DNA from: Oscillospiraceae bacterium
Lineage (GTDB): Bacteria > Bacillota > Clostridia > Oscillospirales > Ruminococcaceae
Direction: 5' to 3'
Assembly: GCA_900752435.1 (NCBI GenBank)
Contig: CAADVD010000037.1
Coordinates: 1-61,108, forward strand
Length of the DNA: 61,108 nucleotides
The position numbers were made by a program, and so were the translations under genes. Under the pieces are notes generated by a model, which saw only the letters and a program-made list of their open reading frames with translations, searched no databases and was not told where the DNA came from. The number at the start of each line of letters is the position of its first letter. The stretch's first letter is position 1. Shown here in pieces: positions 34,098-41,099 of this stretch.

Positions 34098-34513
34098 TAC
34101 GCTTCCTCCTTTGCCTTTATCACCAGAGCAAATACCTCTGGGAAATGTTTTTTCATATTGATGGGACGCAGTTCCAGATTCGTCCAAGCATGCAGGGTAA
34201 ACCCACGGTTGAGCAGTTGATGCTCGCGATCGTATACCTCATAGCAAAAGCGGATTTTGACCGGCGTCAGCTCTTCAATCGTGGTTTCCACCACAACCTC
34301 ATCTTCGTAATGCGTGGGACGCATATAGCGGCATCCCAGTTCCACCAGTGGCAGCATGATGCCGATTTGCTCCATCTGCGTATACGTCATGCCCACCTGC
34401 TTGATGAAATCGGTGCGCGCCACCTCATACCAGACCGGATACACCGAATGATGCACAATGCCCATCTGATCGGTTTCGGCATACCGCGCCACGATTTTGC
34501 TTTCTGATTTCAT
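34097..34513 (-). CDS. acyl-CoA thioesterase, YbgC/FadM type
   Basis: A 138-residue single-hotdog-fold thioesterase that hydrolyses acyl-CoA. The catalytic YAETDQMGIVHHSVYPVWYE segment (cited in pieces) contains the Asp of the 4HBT family and a following helix. The ATG at 34513 has AAAAAGGATGG eight bases upstream; earlier in-frame starts fall in the promoter. First gene of the thioesterase-lipoprotein-lipoprotein-rnhA operon. Its substrate range is not predictable, though the acyl-CoA ligase gene upstream on the same strand hints at CoA ester balance. Confidence 0.9.
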   Translation of the reverse strand: MKSESKIVARYAETDQMGIVHHSVYPVWYEVARTDFIKQVGMTYTQMEQIGIMLPLVELGCRYMRPTHYEDEVVVETTIEELTPVKIRFCYEVYDREHQLLNRGFTLHAWTNLELRPINMKKHFPEVFALVIKAKEEA

Positions 34514-34538
34514 TTGAATGACCATCCTTTTTGAAGTT

Positions 34539-34567
34539 ATTCTAGCACAATTGTGTGAAAAATACAA
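34539..34567 (-). promoter_or_regulatory. sigma-A promoter of the thioesterase operon
   Basis: TTGTAT and TAGAAT with a 17-nt spacer. The spacer holds the palindrome CACAATTGTG, a possible operator. It lies directly after the acyl-CoA synthetase terminator. Confidence 0.7.
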
Positions 34568-34569
34568 CA

Positions 34570-34599
34570 GAGGGACAAACGAAATGCCGTTTGTCCCTC
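34570..34599 (-). terminator. terminator of the XRE-cupin-acyl-CoA synthetase gene
   Basis: GAGGGACAAACGG and its near-exact complement form the stem; on the minus strand TGTTGTATTTTT follows. It starts within five bases of the stop codon. Confidence 0.8.
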
Positions 34600-34603
34600 A
34601 TTT

Positions 34604-36892
34604 CTACTGATCGCCGTTGCGGATTTCCACACGGCGGATTTTTCCGCTCACCGTCTTTGGCAATTCCTGCACAAATTCCACGACACGCGGGTATTTGTAT
34701 GGCGCGGTGCGCTCTTTTACATATTTTTGAATCTCTTTTTTCAGCTTGTCCGAGCCTTCCGTGCCCTTGGTCAGCACAATGGTCGCTTTGACCACCTGTC
34801 CGCGCACGGGGTCGGGAACGCCTGTAATGGCACATTCCAGCACATAGGGCAATTCCATCAGCACGCTTTCAATTTCAAACGGCCCAATGCGGTAGCCGGA
34901 GGATTTGATGATGTCGTCCGTCCGTCCGACGTACCAGAAATAACCCTCTTCATCGCACCATGCGGTATCCCCTGTGTGATACAGATTGTCGTGCCACGCT
35001 TCCTTTGTCAGCTCTTCATTGCGGTAATATTCCTCAAACATACCGCATGGATGGCCTTTTGAGGTATCCAGTACGATTTCGCCGACTTCGCCCGTCTTCA
35101 CCGGTTTGTTATCGTGTCCCACCAGCAAAACGTGATACTGCGGATTTGGCTTGCCCATGGAGCCCGGCTTCGGAACGGCGCCAATCAAATTGCCCAGCAC
35201 CAGCGTGGTTTCGGTCTGACCAAAGCCCTCCATGATTTTCAATCCCGTGGCCTTTTCCCACTGGTAGTACACCTCAGCGTTCAAGGCCTCACCGGCGGTA
35301 CAGCTGTATTCGAGCGAGGACAAATCGTACTTGCTCAAGTCCTCCTTGATGAACATGCGGTACATTGTCGGCGGTGCGCAGAAGGTGGTGATATGGTGTT
35401 TGGCAAACAGTTTCAGAATATCATCCGCATGGAAGCGGTCAAAGTCATAGGTAAAGATGGCCGATTCACACAGCCACTGTCCGTAAATTTTGCCCCACGC
35501 CGCTTTGCCCCAGCCGGAATCCGAAATGGCAAAGTGCAGGCCGTTTGGATTGACATTGTGCCACCACCGCGCTGTGACAATGTGTCCGATGGGATAGGTA
35601 AAGTCGTGCTCGGCGATTTTGGGATAGCCTGTCGTGCCGGAGGTGAAGTACATCAACATCGGATCGGTGCTCTTGGTCGCCTTTTCGCCCTGCGGCCGCG
35701 GAAAAACATCCGCCATCGGCGCAGTCTCTTTGTCGAAGCTGAGCCAGCCCTCACGCTCACCGTTGACCATGATTTTAAGTTCCACCGTCGGCGAATGCGG
35801 CAATGCCGCCTCCACCGCTTCGGCTACTTCGCCGTCGCCGGTGCAGACAATGGCTTTGACGCCAGCCGCATTGAAGCGGTATTCAATGTCCTTTTCCGTG
35901 AGTTGGTTGGTTGCCGGAATCGCCACCGCACCCAGCTTGCACAGCGCCACCATGCAGAACCAGAACTCGTAGTGCCGTTTCAGAATGAGCATCACGCGGT
36001 CGCCTTTGCGAATGCCAAGCTGTTTGAAAAGGTTGGCCGTTTTGGACGAATATTTGGAGATGTCCTGAAAGCTGAACCGGCGCACTTCATGTTCACCCGA
36101 TTCCCACAGCATAGCCAGCTTGTTCGGCTTTTTGGACGCCAGCTTGTCCACCACATCAAAACCAAAGTTGAAATGCTCCGGAATCTGGAAGTCAATCGCC
36201 TGCAAACGCCCCTCTTCATCCAGCGTTTCCTTGACGAATTTTTTGTACAGCAAATTGTCTTTGGTGGCCAATTGCACCGGTTCTGCAGTCGGCTCCACCT
36301 GAATTGGCATGTTGTCCTCAGACTCGTCCCCCTTGATGCCAATGGCCAAGAATTTGCAGTCCGTGCCGCCAAGCGCCACCTGACCATGCTCATTGGTGGC
36401 ATCGAAATAAATGCTGTCGCCTGCGTGCAGAATTTCCTCATGGCCGTTGACGAAAATCCGCAGGGAGCCTTCCAGCACATAATCAAATTCCTGTCCGGCA
36501 TGGGTGGTTAGATTGACGGGCGCATTCTCCTGCGCCGCGTCATACTTCACCACAACCACGCAAGGCTCTGCCAAACGGTTTTTGAGCGCCGAAGCTAAGT
36601 GTTTATACTCAAAACCCTCCCGCCGTTTGACCGGCATGCCGTTGCCGCTGCGGCAGATGGTGTAGGTGGACAGCTTCGGCGCTTTTCCCGTCACGATTTC
36701 GCTCACATCCACGCCCAAATAGTCCGCACACGTCACCAAAAACGCCAGCGTCAGATTCTGCGTCCCTCCTTCGCAAATTTCATAGTCCTCGTTGCTCAAG
36801 CCGGTGGCCGCCGCCATCTCCTCAATCGATATGTGAGACATCTCACGCAAGCCTTTTAACCGTCTGGCAACGGATTTTACTGGATCGTTCAT
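34604..36892 (-). CDS. XRE-cupin-acyl-CoA synthetase fusion
   Basis: A 762-residue three-part protein. Residues 1-70 are an XRE helix-turn-helix (ISIEEMAAATGLSNEDYEICEGG), residues about 100-190 a cupin (HAGQEFDYVLEGSLRIFV, HAGDSIYFDATNEHG), and from about 230 to the end an AMP-forming acyl-CoA synthetase of the medium-chain type. The adenylation loop is YFTSGTTGYPK, the core GFGQTETT, and the hinge GRTDDIIKSSGYRIGP, with the catalytic Lys in KTVSGKIRR. It activates a carboxylic acid to its CoA ester. The HTH-cupin part is the layout of a regulator sensing a small molecule, so the protein could be bifunctional. The ATG overlaps the upstream dehydrogenase stop. Confidence 0.92.
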   Translation of the reverse strand: MNDPVKSVARRLKGLREMSHISIEEMAAATGLSNEDYEICEGGTQNLTLAFLVTCADYLGVDVSEIVTGKAPKLSTYTICRSGNGMPVKRREGFEYKHLASALKNRLAEPCVVVVKYDAAQENAPVNLTTHAGQEFDYVLEGSLRIFVNGHEEILHAGDSIYFDATNEHGQVALGGTDCKFLAIGIKGDESEDNMPIQVEPTAEPVQLATKDNLLYKKFVKETLDEEGRLQAIDFQIPEHFNFGFDVVDKLASKKPNKLAMLWESGEHEVRRFSFQDISKYSSKTANLFKQLGIRKGDRVMLILKRHYEFWFCMVALCKLGAVAIPATNQLTEKDIEYRFNAAGVKAIVCTGDGEVAEAVEAALPHSPTVELKIMVNGEREGWLSFDKETAPMADVFPRPQGEKATKSTDPMLMYFTSGTTGYPKIAEHDFTYPIGHIVTARWWHNVNPNGLHFAISDSGWGKAAWGKIYGQWLCESAIFTYDFDRFHADDILKLFAKHHITTFCAPPTMYRMFIKEDLSKYDLSSLEYSCTAGEALNAEVYYQWEKATGLKIMEGFGQTETTLVLGNLIGAVPKPGSMGKPNPQYHVLLVGHDNKPVKTGEVGEIVLDTSKGHPCGMFEEYYRNEELTKEAWHDNLYHTGDTAWCDEEGYFWYVGRTDDIIKSSGYRIGPFEIESVLMELPYVLECAITGVPDPVRGQVVKATIVLTKGTEGSDKLKKEIQKYVKERTAPYKYPRVVEFVQELPKTVSGKIRRVEIRNGDQ

Positions 36893-37875
36893 GGTCGTCC
36901 TTCTCCTTTGATTTGAGTGATATTATTTTGAATATGGCCGTTCAAATAGCCTTTCAGGTTGTCGTACACCACATCCAGCAGACGCTTCCTCGTTTCTACC
37001 GGCGCCCATGCGGTATGCGGCGTAATCAAAATATTGTTTGCCGTCAAAAGCGGATTGTCCGCCCGAATCGGTTCAACCGACACCACGTCCACGCAGGCAT
37101 AGGCAAGCCGGCCGCTGTTGAGCGCATCCGCCAGCGCGTCTTCCTGTACCACCGGTCCCCTTGCTGTGTTGATGAGCATCGCACTGGGCTTCATCCAGCC
37201 AAGCGTCTGCCGATTCACCAGCCCGTTGGTCTGCTCGGTTAAGGGGCAATGCACGGAGACGATGTCGCTGGCTCGGAAAAGCTCTTCCAACCCGACAAAC
37301 CGCACCTGTGGAAATGCCTGCTGATCTGCCTGCCGAATGGTGCGCGTATGCACCAGCACCTGCATATCGAATGCCGCCGCCAGTTTGGCTACCTGTTTGG
37401 CAATGTTGCCGAAGCCAATCAGACCGATGGTTTTGCCGTCCAGTTCATGCAGTCCCGGCTCATAAAAACAAAAATGCGGACAGGCGCTCCATTCGCCGCG
37501 CTTGACCCGCTCGTCGTGGCGCTGTACTTTGTTGTAAACGTGCAAAATATAGGCGAACACCTGCTGTGCCACGGCTTTGGTCGAATACGCCGGCACATTG
37601 CAGACCGTTACGCCGTGCCGCTCGCAGGCTGGGATATCGATGATGTTGTAGCCCGTTGCCGTCACGCCGATGTAGCGCACATGCGAACATGCGGTCAGCA
37701 CTTCTTCGGTGATGGGGCATTTGTTGGTGATAACCGCTTCTGCGTCACCGATTCGCGCGATGATGTCCGCTGGCTCCGTTTTGTCGTACACGGTCACTTC
37801 GCCAAAATCGCAAAACCGGTCAAAGCTTAAATCTTCGGCTGTACAAGCGTAGCCATCCAAAGCCACAATTTTCAA
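36889..37875 (-). CDS. D-isomer-specific 2-hydroxyacid dehydrogenase
   Basis: A 328-residue NAD(P)-dependent dehydrogenase of the glycerate/2-hydroxyacid family. The nucleotide loop is GLIGFGNIAKQVAKLA, then the VNRQTLGWMKPSAMLINTARGPVV signature, and the catalytic His in ITPHTAWAP. It reduces a 2-keto acid to a D-2-hydroxyacid, or the reverse. The TTG start is chosen because AAAGGAGG lies eight bases upstream. Its stop overlaps the synthetase ATG, so both are co-translated, suggesting a route between a 2-hydroxyacid and a CoA ester. The substrate is not identified. Confidence 0.9.
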   Translation of the reverse strand: MKIVALDGYACTAEDLSFDRFCDFGEVTVYDKTEPADIIARIGDAEAVITNKCPITEEVLTACSHVRYIGVTATGYNIIDIPACERHGVTVCNVPAYSTKAVAQQVFAYILHVYNKVQRHDERVKRGEWSACPHFCFYEPGLHELDGKTIGLIGFGNIAKQVAKLAAAFDMQVLVHTRTIRQADQQAFPQVRFVGLEELFRASDIVSVHCPLTEQTNGLVNRQTLGWMKPSAMLINTARGPVVQEDALADALNSGRLAYACVDVVSVEPIRADNPLLTANNILITPHTAWAPVETRKRLLDVVYDNLKGYLNGHIQNNITQIKGEGRP

Positions 37876-37911
37876 AGCGCAAGCCTCCTTTTTGTGTAGA
37901 AATTATTATTC

Positions 37912-37940
37912 ATTATACCATAATCCCTCAAAGGAATGAA
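37912..37940 (-). promoter_or_regulatory. extended -10 promoter of the dehydrogenase-synthetase operon
   Basis: TGGTATAAT (extended -10) with a weak TTCATT -35 at 17 nt, about 40 nt before the TTG start. Confidence 0.6.
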
Positions 37941-38003
37941 GATGAATGGGCTATTTTTAGCAAATCGCACAAAATTATTCCAATTTATTTGCCAAAACGC
38001 AGA

Positions 38004-38041
38004 GACAAAAAAGAAGCCCGTTCAGCCGAACTCAAGCTTCT
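38004..38041 (-). terminator. terminator of the small membrane protein gene
   Basis: AGAAGC(ttga)GTTC-ggct-GAAC(gg)GCTTCT followed by TTTTTTGTC on the minus strand. The stem overlaps the last codons of the gene. Confidence 0.8.
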
Positions 38042-38391
38042 TTTTCTTTTGTATCCAAATTTTTTATTTCTTCCTCATGCTCTCCTGAATCGATTTCCCG
38101 GCATTCCTGATCCAATTCATGAAGACGCTTTCGCAAAATTTCCCGCTGGCGCTGCTGCTCCTCACGGCGCTTGCGCGAACGCAGGAAAAGAAACAAAAAC
38201 GCACCGAACAAAATCAACTGTGCAATACTCAAACACACGGTATAAATATGATTTTCACTCACATAGGTCAAAAATGTGGATGGTATCCAAATTGCCAAAA
38301 GCAACTGATAAGGCTCACATACTCGTACATAGCGCCAGAGAAAAAACGCCGTTGCCAAAATTCCAAAGAAGCAGTGAAATACGATATTCAT
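38032..38391 (-). CDS. small membrane protein with coiled-coil tail
   Basis: A 119-residue protein with three hydrophobic segments (IVFHCFFGILATAFFLW; YQLLLAIWIPSTFLTYV; TVCLSIAQLILFGAFLFLFL), then a strongly charged Arg/Glu/Gln-rich helix of about 45 residues. No enzymatic motif. The tail probably forms a cytosolic coiled coil. It is a single gene between the dehydrogenase operon and the GNAT gene, with its own terminator. Function unknown. Confidence 0.7.
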   Translation of the reverse strand: MNIVFHCFFGILATAFFLWRYVRVCEPYQLLLAIWIPSTFLTYVSENHIYTVCLSIAQLILFGAFLFLFLRSRKRREEQQRQREILRKRLHELDQECREIDSGEHEEEIKNLDTKEKEA

Positions 38392-38585
38392 TCAATGGTC
38401 ATTCCTTTATGTTCGGCTTTCTGTTGCCAACTTCTACTACAATTATAGTCTGCTGTTGGTTACAAGCTGTTACCGTTCTATGAATTTTCGTGCAGAAAAG
38501 CGTAAATCCGCGCTGATATGCTATTTTTGGTTCTAACGCGTCCAAACTGTACCGTCCTGTGTCTGCATGGTTTCCACGCTTTTAT

Positions 38586-39029
38586 TTATTTGCTGAGCTT
38601 TCGGCTCATAAGCACCATGTTTTCCGCTGTTGTAAATCCCCGATTGGCGTAAAACCCTTGGGTTCGTTCTCCTCTGGATGTCAGCAAAAACACGTTGGAA
38701 ATCCCCTGCCGTTCCAACTCTGCGCAGAAATGCTCCAACAGCGCTGTTCCAATGCCGTTCCCCTGCATGGTGTCATCCACACAGAATTCCAGAATCTGCG
38801 CATGTACGCCGTCGAAGTGCGGTTCGCCATGTCCCAAAATAATACCGGTTAGTTGATGGCCAGTTCGGCTTTCCATGCCCATAAACCGCGGCATCTCCAT
38901 CATCTCCGCAAGCCGCATAGAAGCTGTTTCCATCGTCCACGAATCCCGCCACGGTTCACCGTTGAATACCTTGGTATACAATGCGGCATACTCGTTCAGC
39001 TTGCTTTTATCCATAGGCAAAATCGTCAT
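38586..39029 (-). CDS. GNAT family N-acetyltransferase
   Basis: A 147-residue acetyltransferase. The acetyl-CoA binding section is ILEFCVDDTMQGNGIGTALLEHF and the C-terminal ERTQGFYANRGF is typical. The substrate cannot be told. The start ATG overlaps the stop of the upstream SnoaL-like gene (ATGA), so the two are translated together. Confidence 0.88.
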   Translation of the reverse strand: MTILPMDKSKLNEYAALYTKVFNGEPWRDSWTMETASMRLAEMMEMPRFMGMESRTGHQLTGIILGHGEPHFDGVHAQILEFCVDDTMQGNGIGTALLEHFCAELERQGISNVFLLTSRGERTQGFYANRGFTTAENMVLMSRKLSK

Positions 39030-39442
39030 GCCTGTTCCGTTTCTGCCTGATTGCGCTTCAGTTTTTCCAAAATTTCAGTATCCGGCCAATAGCCCCATGA
39101 CTCCACAATTTTATCGCCCTCCATCCGAAAAATTTCGATGGCCTCCCATGCAATGGGACGGTTTGTAGCCGGTACGCCCATATACTCCGTGCTGTGCGTA
39201 GCGCGGAACTCAAAGCGGCCGACTACCGTGTTGTTTTCCTCAATCAAATCCAAAATTTCTACATGCATATCGGGAAAGCTGTTCTCCACAATTTTCAGAA
39301 TGCCAACGGCGTCGGCTGGACATCTGGCACCGGCTGGACTGTGATCAAAATAATCGTCCGCCAGCAACTGAGCGGTGGCGGCGTAATCGTTTTCGTTGTA
39401 GCCTTTTTCAAAAAAAGCACGAACAATTTCTTTGTTGGTCAT
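39026..39442 (-). CDS. SnoaL-like / ester cyclase-family protein
   Basis: A 138-residue NTF2-like fold protein: VRAFFEKGYNENDYAATAQLLADDYFDHSP, FPDMHVEILDLIEENNTVVGRFEFRATHS (cited in pieces) and EIFRMEGDKIVESWGYWP. Members include polyketide cyclases and many uncharacterised isomerase- or hydrolase-like enzymes. It forms an operon with the overlapping GNAT gene and has a clear promoter. Function unknown. Confidence 0.82.
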   Translation of the reverse strand: MTNKEIVRAFFEKGYNENDYAATAQLLADDYFDHSPAGARCPADAVGILKIVENSFPDMHVEILDLIEENNTVVGRFEFRATHSTEYMGVPATNRPIAWEAIEIFRMEGDKIVESWGYWPDTEILEKLKRNQAETEQA

Positions 39443-39489
39443 GGTGTTATCCCCCTTCTAATTTGCGAATATACTACGCTATTATTTTC

Positions 39490-39518
39490 AGCATAACGCA
39501 AGCCGCAGTCTTTGTCAA
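39490..39518 (-). promoter_or_regulatory. sigma-A promoter of the SnoaL-GNAT operon
   Basis: A perfect TTGACA and TATGCT with a 17-nt spacer, about 50 nt before the start. Confidence 0.8.
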
Positions 39519-39520
39519 GA

Positions 39521-39567
39521 CGCAAAAACGCCGGTGAAAACGATTTTTCATCGCTTTCACCAGCGTT
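39521..39567 (-). terminator. terminator of the 79-residue protein gene
   Basis: AACGCTGGTGAAAGCGAT pairs with ATCGTTTTCACCGGCGTT, followed by TTTGCG on the minus strand. The tail adjoins the next promoter -35. Confidence 0.75.
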
Positions 39568-39595
39568 GGTTTGCATCAAGGAAATCTATTTTTTC

Positions 39596-39835
39596 CTAAT
39601 CCAGATAACTGCCGACTTGGCTCGTGTTGTACTGCTTTCTGATTTTCACCAGAATCGAACCATCCGGCTGTGTGATTTCCTCATCAATGCGATATTTGGT
39701 GTGGTTGCGTTCAAGCTGTGCTTTGTAGTGCGCGACCTCTTCCTGCACCTGACGAACTGCGTAATCGTGTGAGGCATCCTCTTTCAGCTGAAAATGCAGG
39801 GTCTGCATCAAACATGCGGACTGAACCCGTTTCAT
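39596..39835 (-). CDS. small conserved Clostridia protein
   Basis: A 79-residue cytosolic protein, MKRVQSACLMQTLHFQ at the start, a charged helix (YAVRQVQEEVAHYKAQLERNH) and a beta-hairpin-like end (EEITQPDGSILVKIRKQYN). The pattern is familiar as a short, widely conserved Clostridia hypothetical, with no known role. The ATG at 39835 has GGGAGGTG upstream. It follows the two CarD-like genes and may be read from their transcript. Confidence 0.78.
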   Translation of the reverse strand: MKRVQSACLMQTLHFQLKEDASHDYAVRQVQEEVAHYKAQLERNHTKYRIDEEITQPDGSILVKIRKQYNTSQVGSYLD

Positions 39836-39901
39836 CTCTTCACCTCCCTCTGACAAGACCGCCGATTGTTTCTATTTAAAAAGCAGTTTGCCGAATCTGC
39901 T

Positions 39902-40363
39902 CTAAAAGCTATTGGCCACATGCTGGCAAATGTAGTCTTCCACTTGTTCCAATGGAATCTCCAGCACAGCCGCAAGCTCGCTGTATGCATATTCCTTTGC
40001 CATCTCATACAGGGATAATTCCTCAGTGGATAACCGCCGTTCCTGCTTTCGCAGATAAACGGACTTAATCACTTGAATCCATTCCAAACCAGCGTTTTTT
40101 TCCATGGCCTCCTGATAAAACTCCATACGAACTTTGTCGTTCGGTGCCTGAATAGTACGGATGTACGGAATGCGATCCAGCAATTCCTCCGCTTCTTCTC
40201 GGCTCATCAAACGGCGTACCCTATCCGATGCCGCAGAAACGGGAAGCCTGAGCTTTTTCTGCGGATGCCGCACCGGACGAAGCACCATGGTTTGGGCGTC
40301 CAGCGCTTCGATCACGCAAATACCGGAATTGCGAACCATCACCGTATCTTGCATCTGAAACAT
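39902..40363 (-). CDS. CarD-like protein, diverged RID domain
   Basis: A 153-residue protein with the layout of CarD/CdnL regulators. An N-terminal Tudor-like RNA-polymerase-interacting domain (MFQMQDTVMVRNSGICVIEAL, LRPVRHPQKKLRLPV) is followed by a helical domain (RMEFYQEAMEKNAGLEWIQVIKSVYLRKQERRLSTEELSLYEMAKEYAYSEL, in pieces). The first domain is shorter than in its neighbour, lacking the YFVLKP strand. CarD proteins bind the RNA polymerase beta subunit and stabilise open complexes. It begins 14 nt after the paralogue at 40378. Confidence 0.85.
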   Translation of the reverse strand: MFQMQDTVMVRNSGICVIEALDAQTMVLRPVRHPQKKLRLPVSAASDRVRRLMSREEAEELLDRIPYIRTIQAPNDKVRMEFYQEAMEKNAGLEWIQVIKSVYLRKQERRLSTEELSLYEMAKEYAYSELAAVLEIPLEQVEDYICQHVANSF

Positions 40364-40377
40364 GGTTCTTCCTCCGC

Positions 40378-40887
40378 TTATTTTTGACTCACCTGAAGCT
40401 GGTTCATAATAAACGGCAGCACCTGCTCCGGCGTCAAATCCAGCACCAGCGCAAATTCCGCGTACAAAATTCGCTCCGCCTCTTTCATGATACGCTCGTC
40501 ACTGGCACGCAGTTTCCTGCCCTTGGCCAGCTGTGCCTGCTGATGTGTATACAGCGCCTTAATCAGCTGCACAATTTTCCGGCGGTCGCCGGAATTGAGG
40601 ATTTCCTTGTATTTTTCCTGCCGTTCACGCTCGTCGTCAATCCAAATTTCCTGTTCGTCCGGCATATCCCGAATCATGTCGTACACTTCCTCCACTGAAA
40701 GTACACGGCGCATTTTGGCAAGCAGCGCTTTGTTCCAAGTAGGGACAAAAATGGTGGCCTTCTCATCGTACATCGGCTTCAGCACAAAATATTGTCTGCT
40801 CTCGCCGTCAAACTGCCGAAACACCAAATCCACAATCCGGCACACGCCAGTCGTTCCGTAATTAACCGTATCATTTACTGCAAACAT
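40378..40887 (-). CDS. CarD/CdnL-family transcriptional regulator
   Basis: A 169-residue regulator with a complete RID domain (VNDTVNYGTTGVCRIVDL, YFVLKPMYDEKATIFVPT) and a helical C-terminal domain ending in a predicted DNA-contact helix (ASDERIMKEAERILYAEFALVLDL). It is first of a tandem pair with the shorter paralogue downstream. The pair lies behind a promoter followed at once by a terminator-like hairpin, suggesting attenuation. Confidence 0.92.
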   Translation of the reverse strand: MFAVNDTVNYGTTGVCRIVDLVFRQFDGESRQYFVLKPMYDEKATIFVPTWNKALLAKMRRVLSVEEVYDMIRDMPDEQEIWIDDERERQEKYKEILNSGDRRKIVQLIKALYTHQQAQLAKGRKLRASDERIMKEAERILYAEFALVLDLTPEQVLPFIMNQLQVSQK

Positions 40888-40949
40888 TGACTTTCCCCTA
40901 GTCCTTTCCTCGGTATGCTGTCATTTCCCGGCTATTTGGCCGGTCCTTT

Positions 40950-41010
40950 GCAAAAGAAAAACGTGCAGTTCACCAACCGGACTTACGTTCCGCTAAGCAA
41001 ACTACACGTT
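40950..41010 (-). promoter_or_regulatory. terminator-like hairpin in the carD leader
   Basis: AACGTG(t)AGTT...CGGA-acgtaag-TCCG...AACT(g)CACGTT, followed on the minus strand by TTTTTCTTTTG. It begins within about five bases of the predicted transcription start and ends about 60 nt before the carD ATG. It could be an attenuator or define a short RNA of about 65 nt. No ligand-binding core is recognised. Confidence 0.6.
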
Positions 41011-41020
41011 GATACTATGT

Positions 41021-41050
41021 ATTATAACATAATCTTTTAAAAATTGTCAT
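41021..41050 (-). promoter_or_regulatory. sigma-A promoter of the carD pair
   Basis: ATGACA and a perfect TATAAT with an 18-nt spacer, upstream of the hairpin at 40950-41010. Confidence 0.7.
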
Positions 41051-41053
41051 GGG

Positions 41054-41069
41054 CAATTTGTACAAATTG
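41054..41069. repeat. CAATTTGTACAAATTG palindrome
   Basis: A perfect 16-nt palindrome just upstream of the carD -35, continued by CAAATTG. It belongs to the AATTTGCAA-type repeat family or could be an operator. Confidence 0.45.
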
Positions 41070-41099
41070 CAAATTGTTCCTACGAAAGAACCTTTCAGG

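Noticed and set aside
35114..36511. A 465-codon plus-strand frame opposite the acyl-CoA synthetase fusion
   Set aside because: Antisense shadow; no domain and no start signal.
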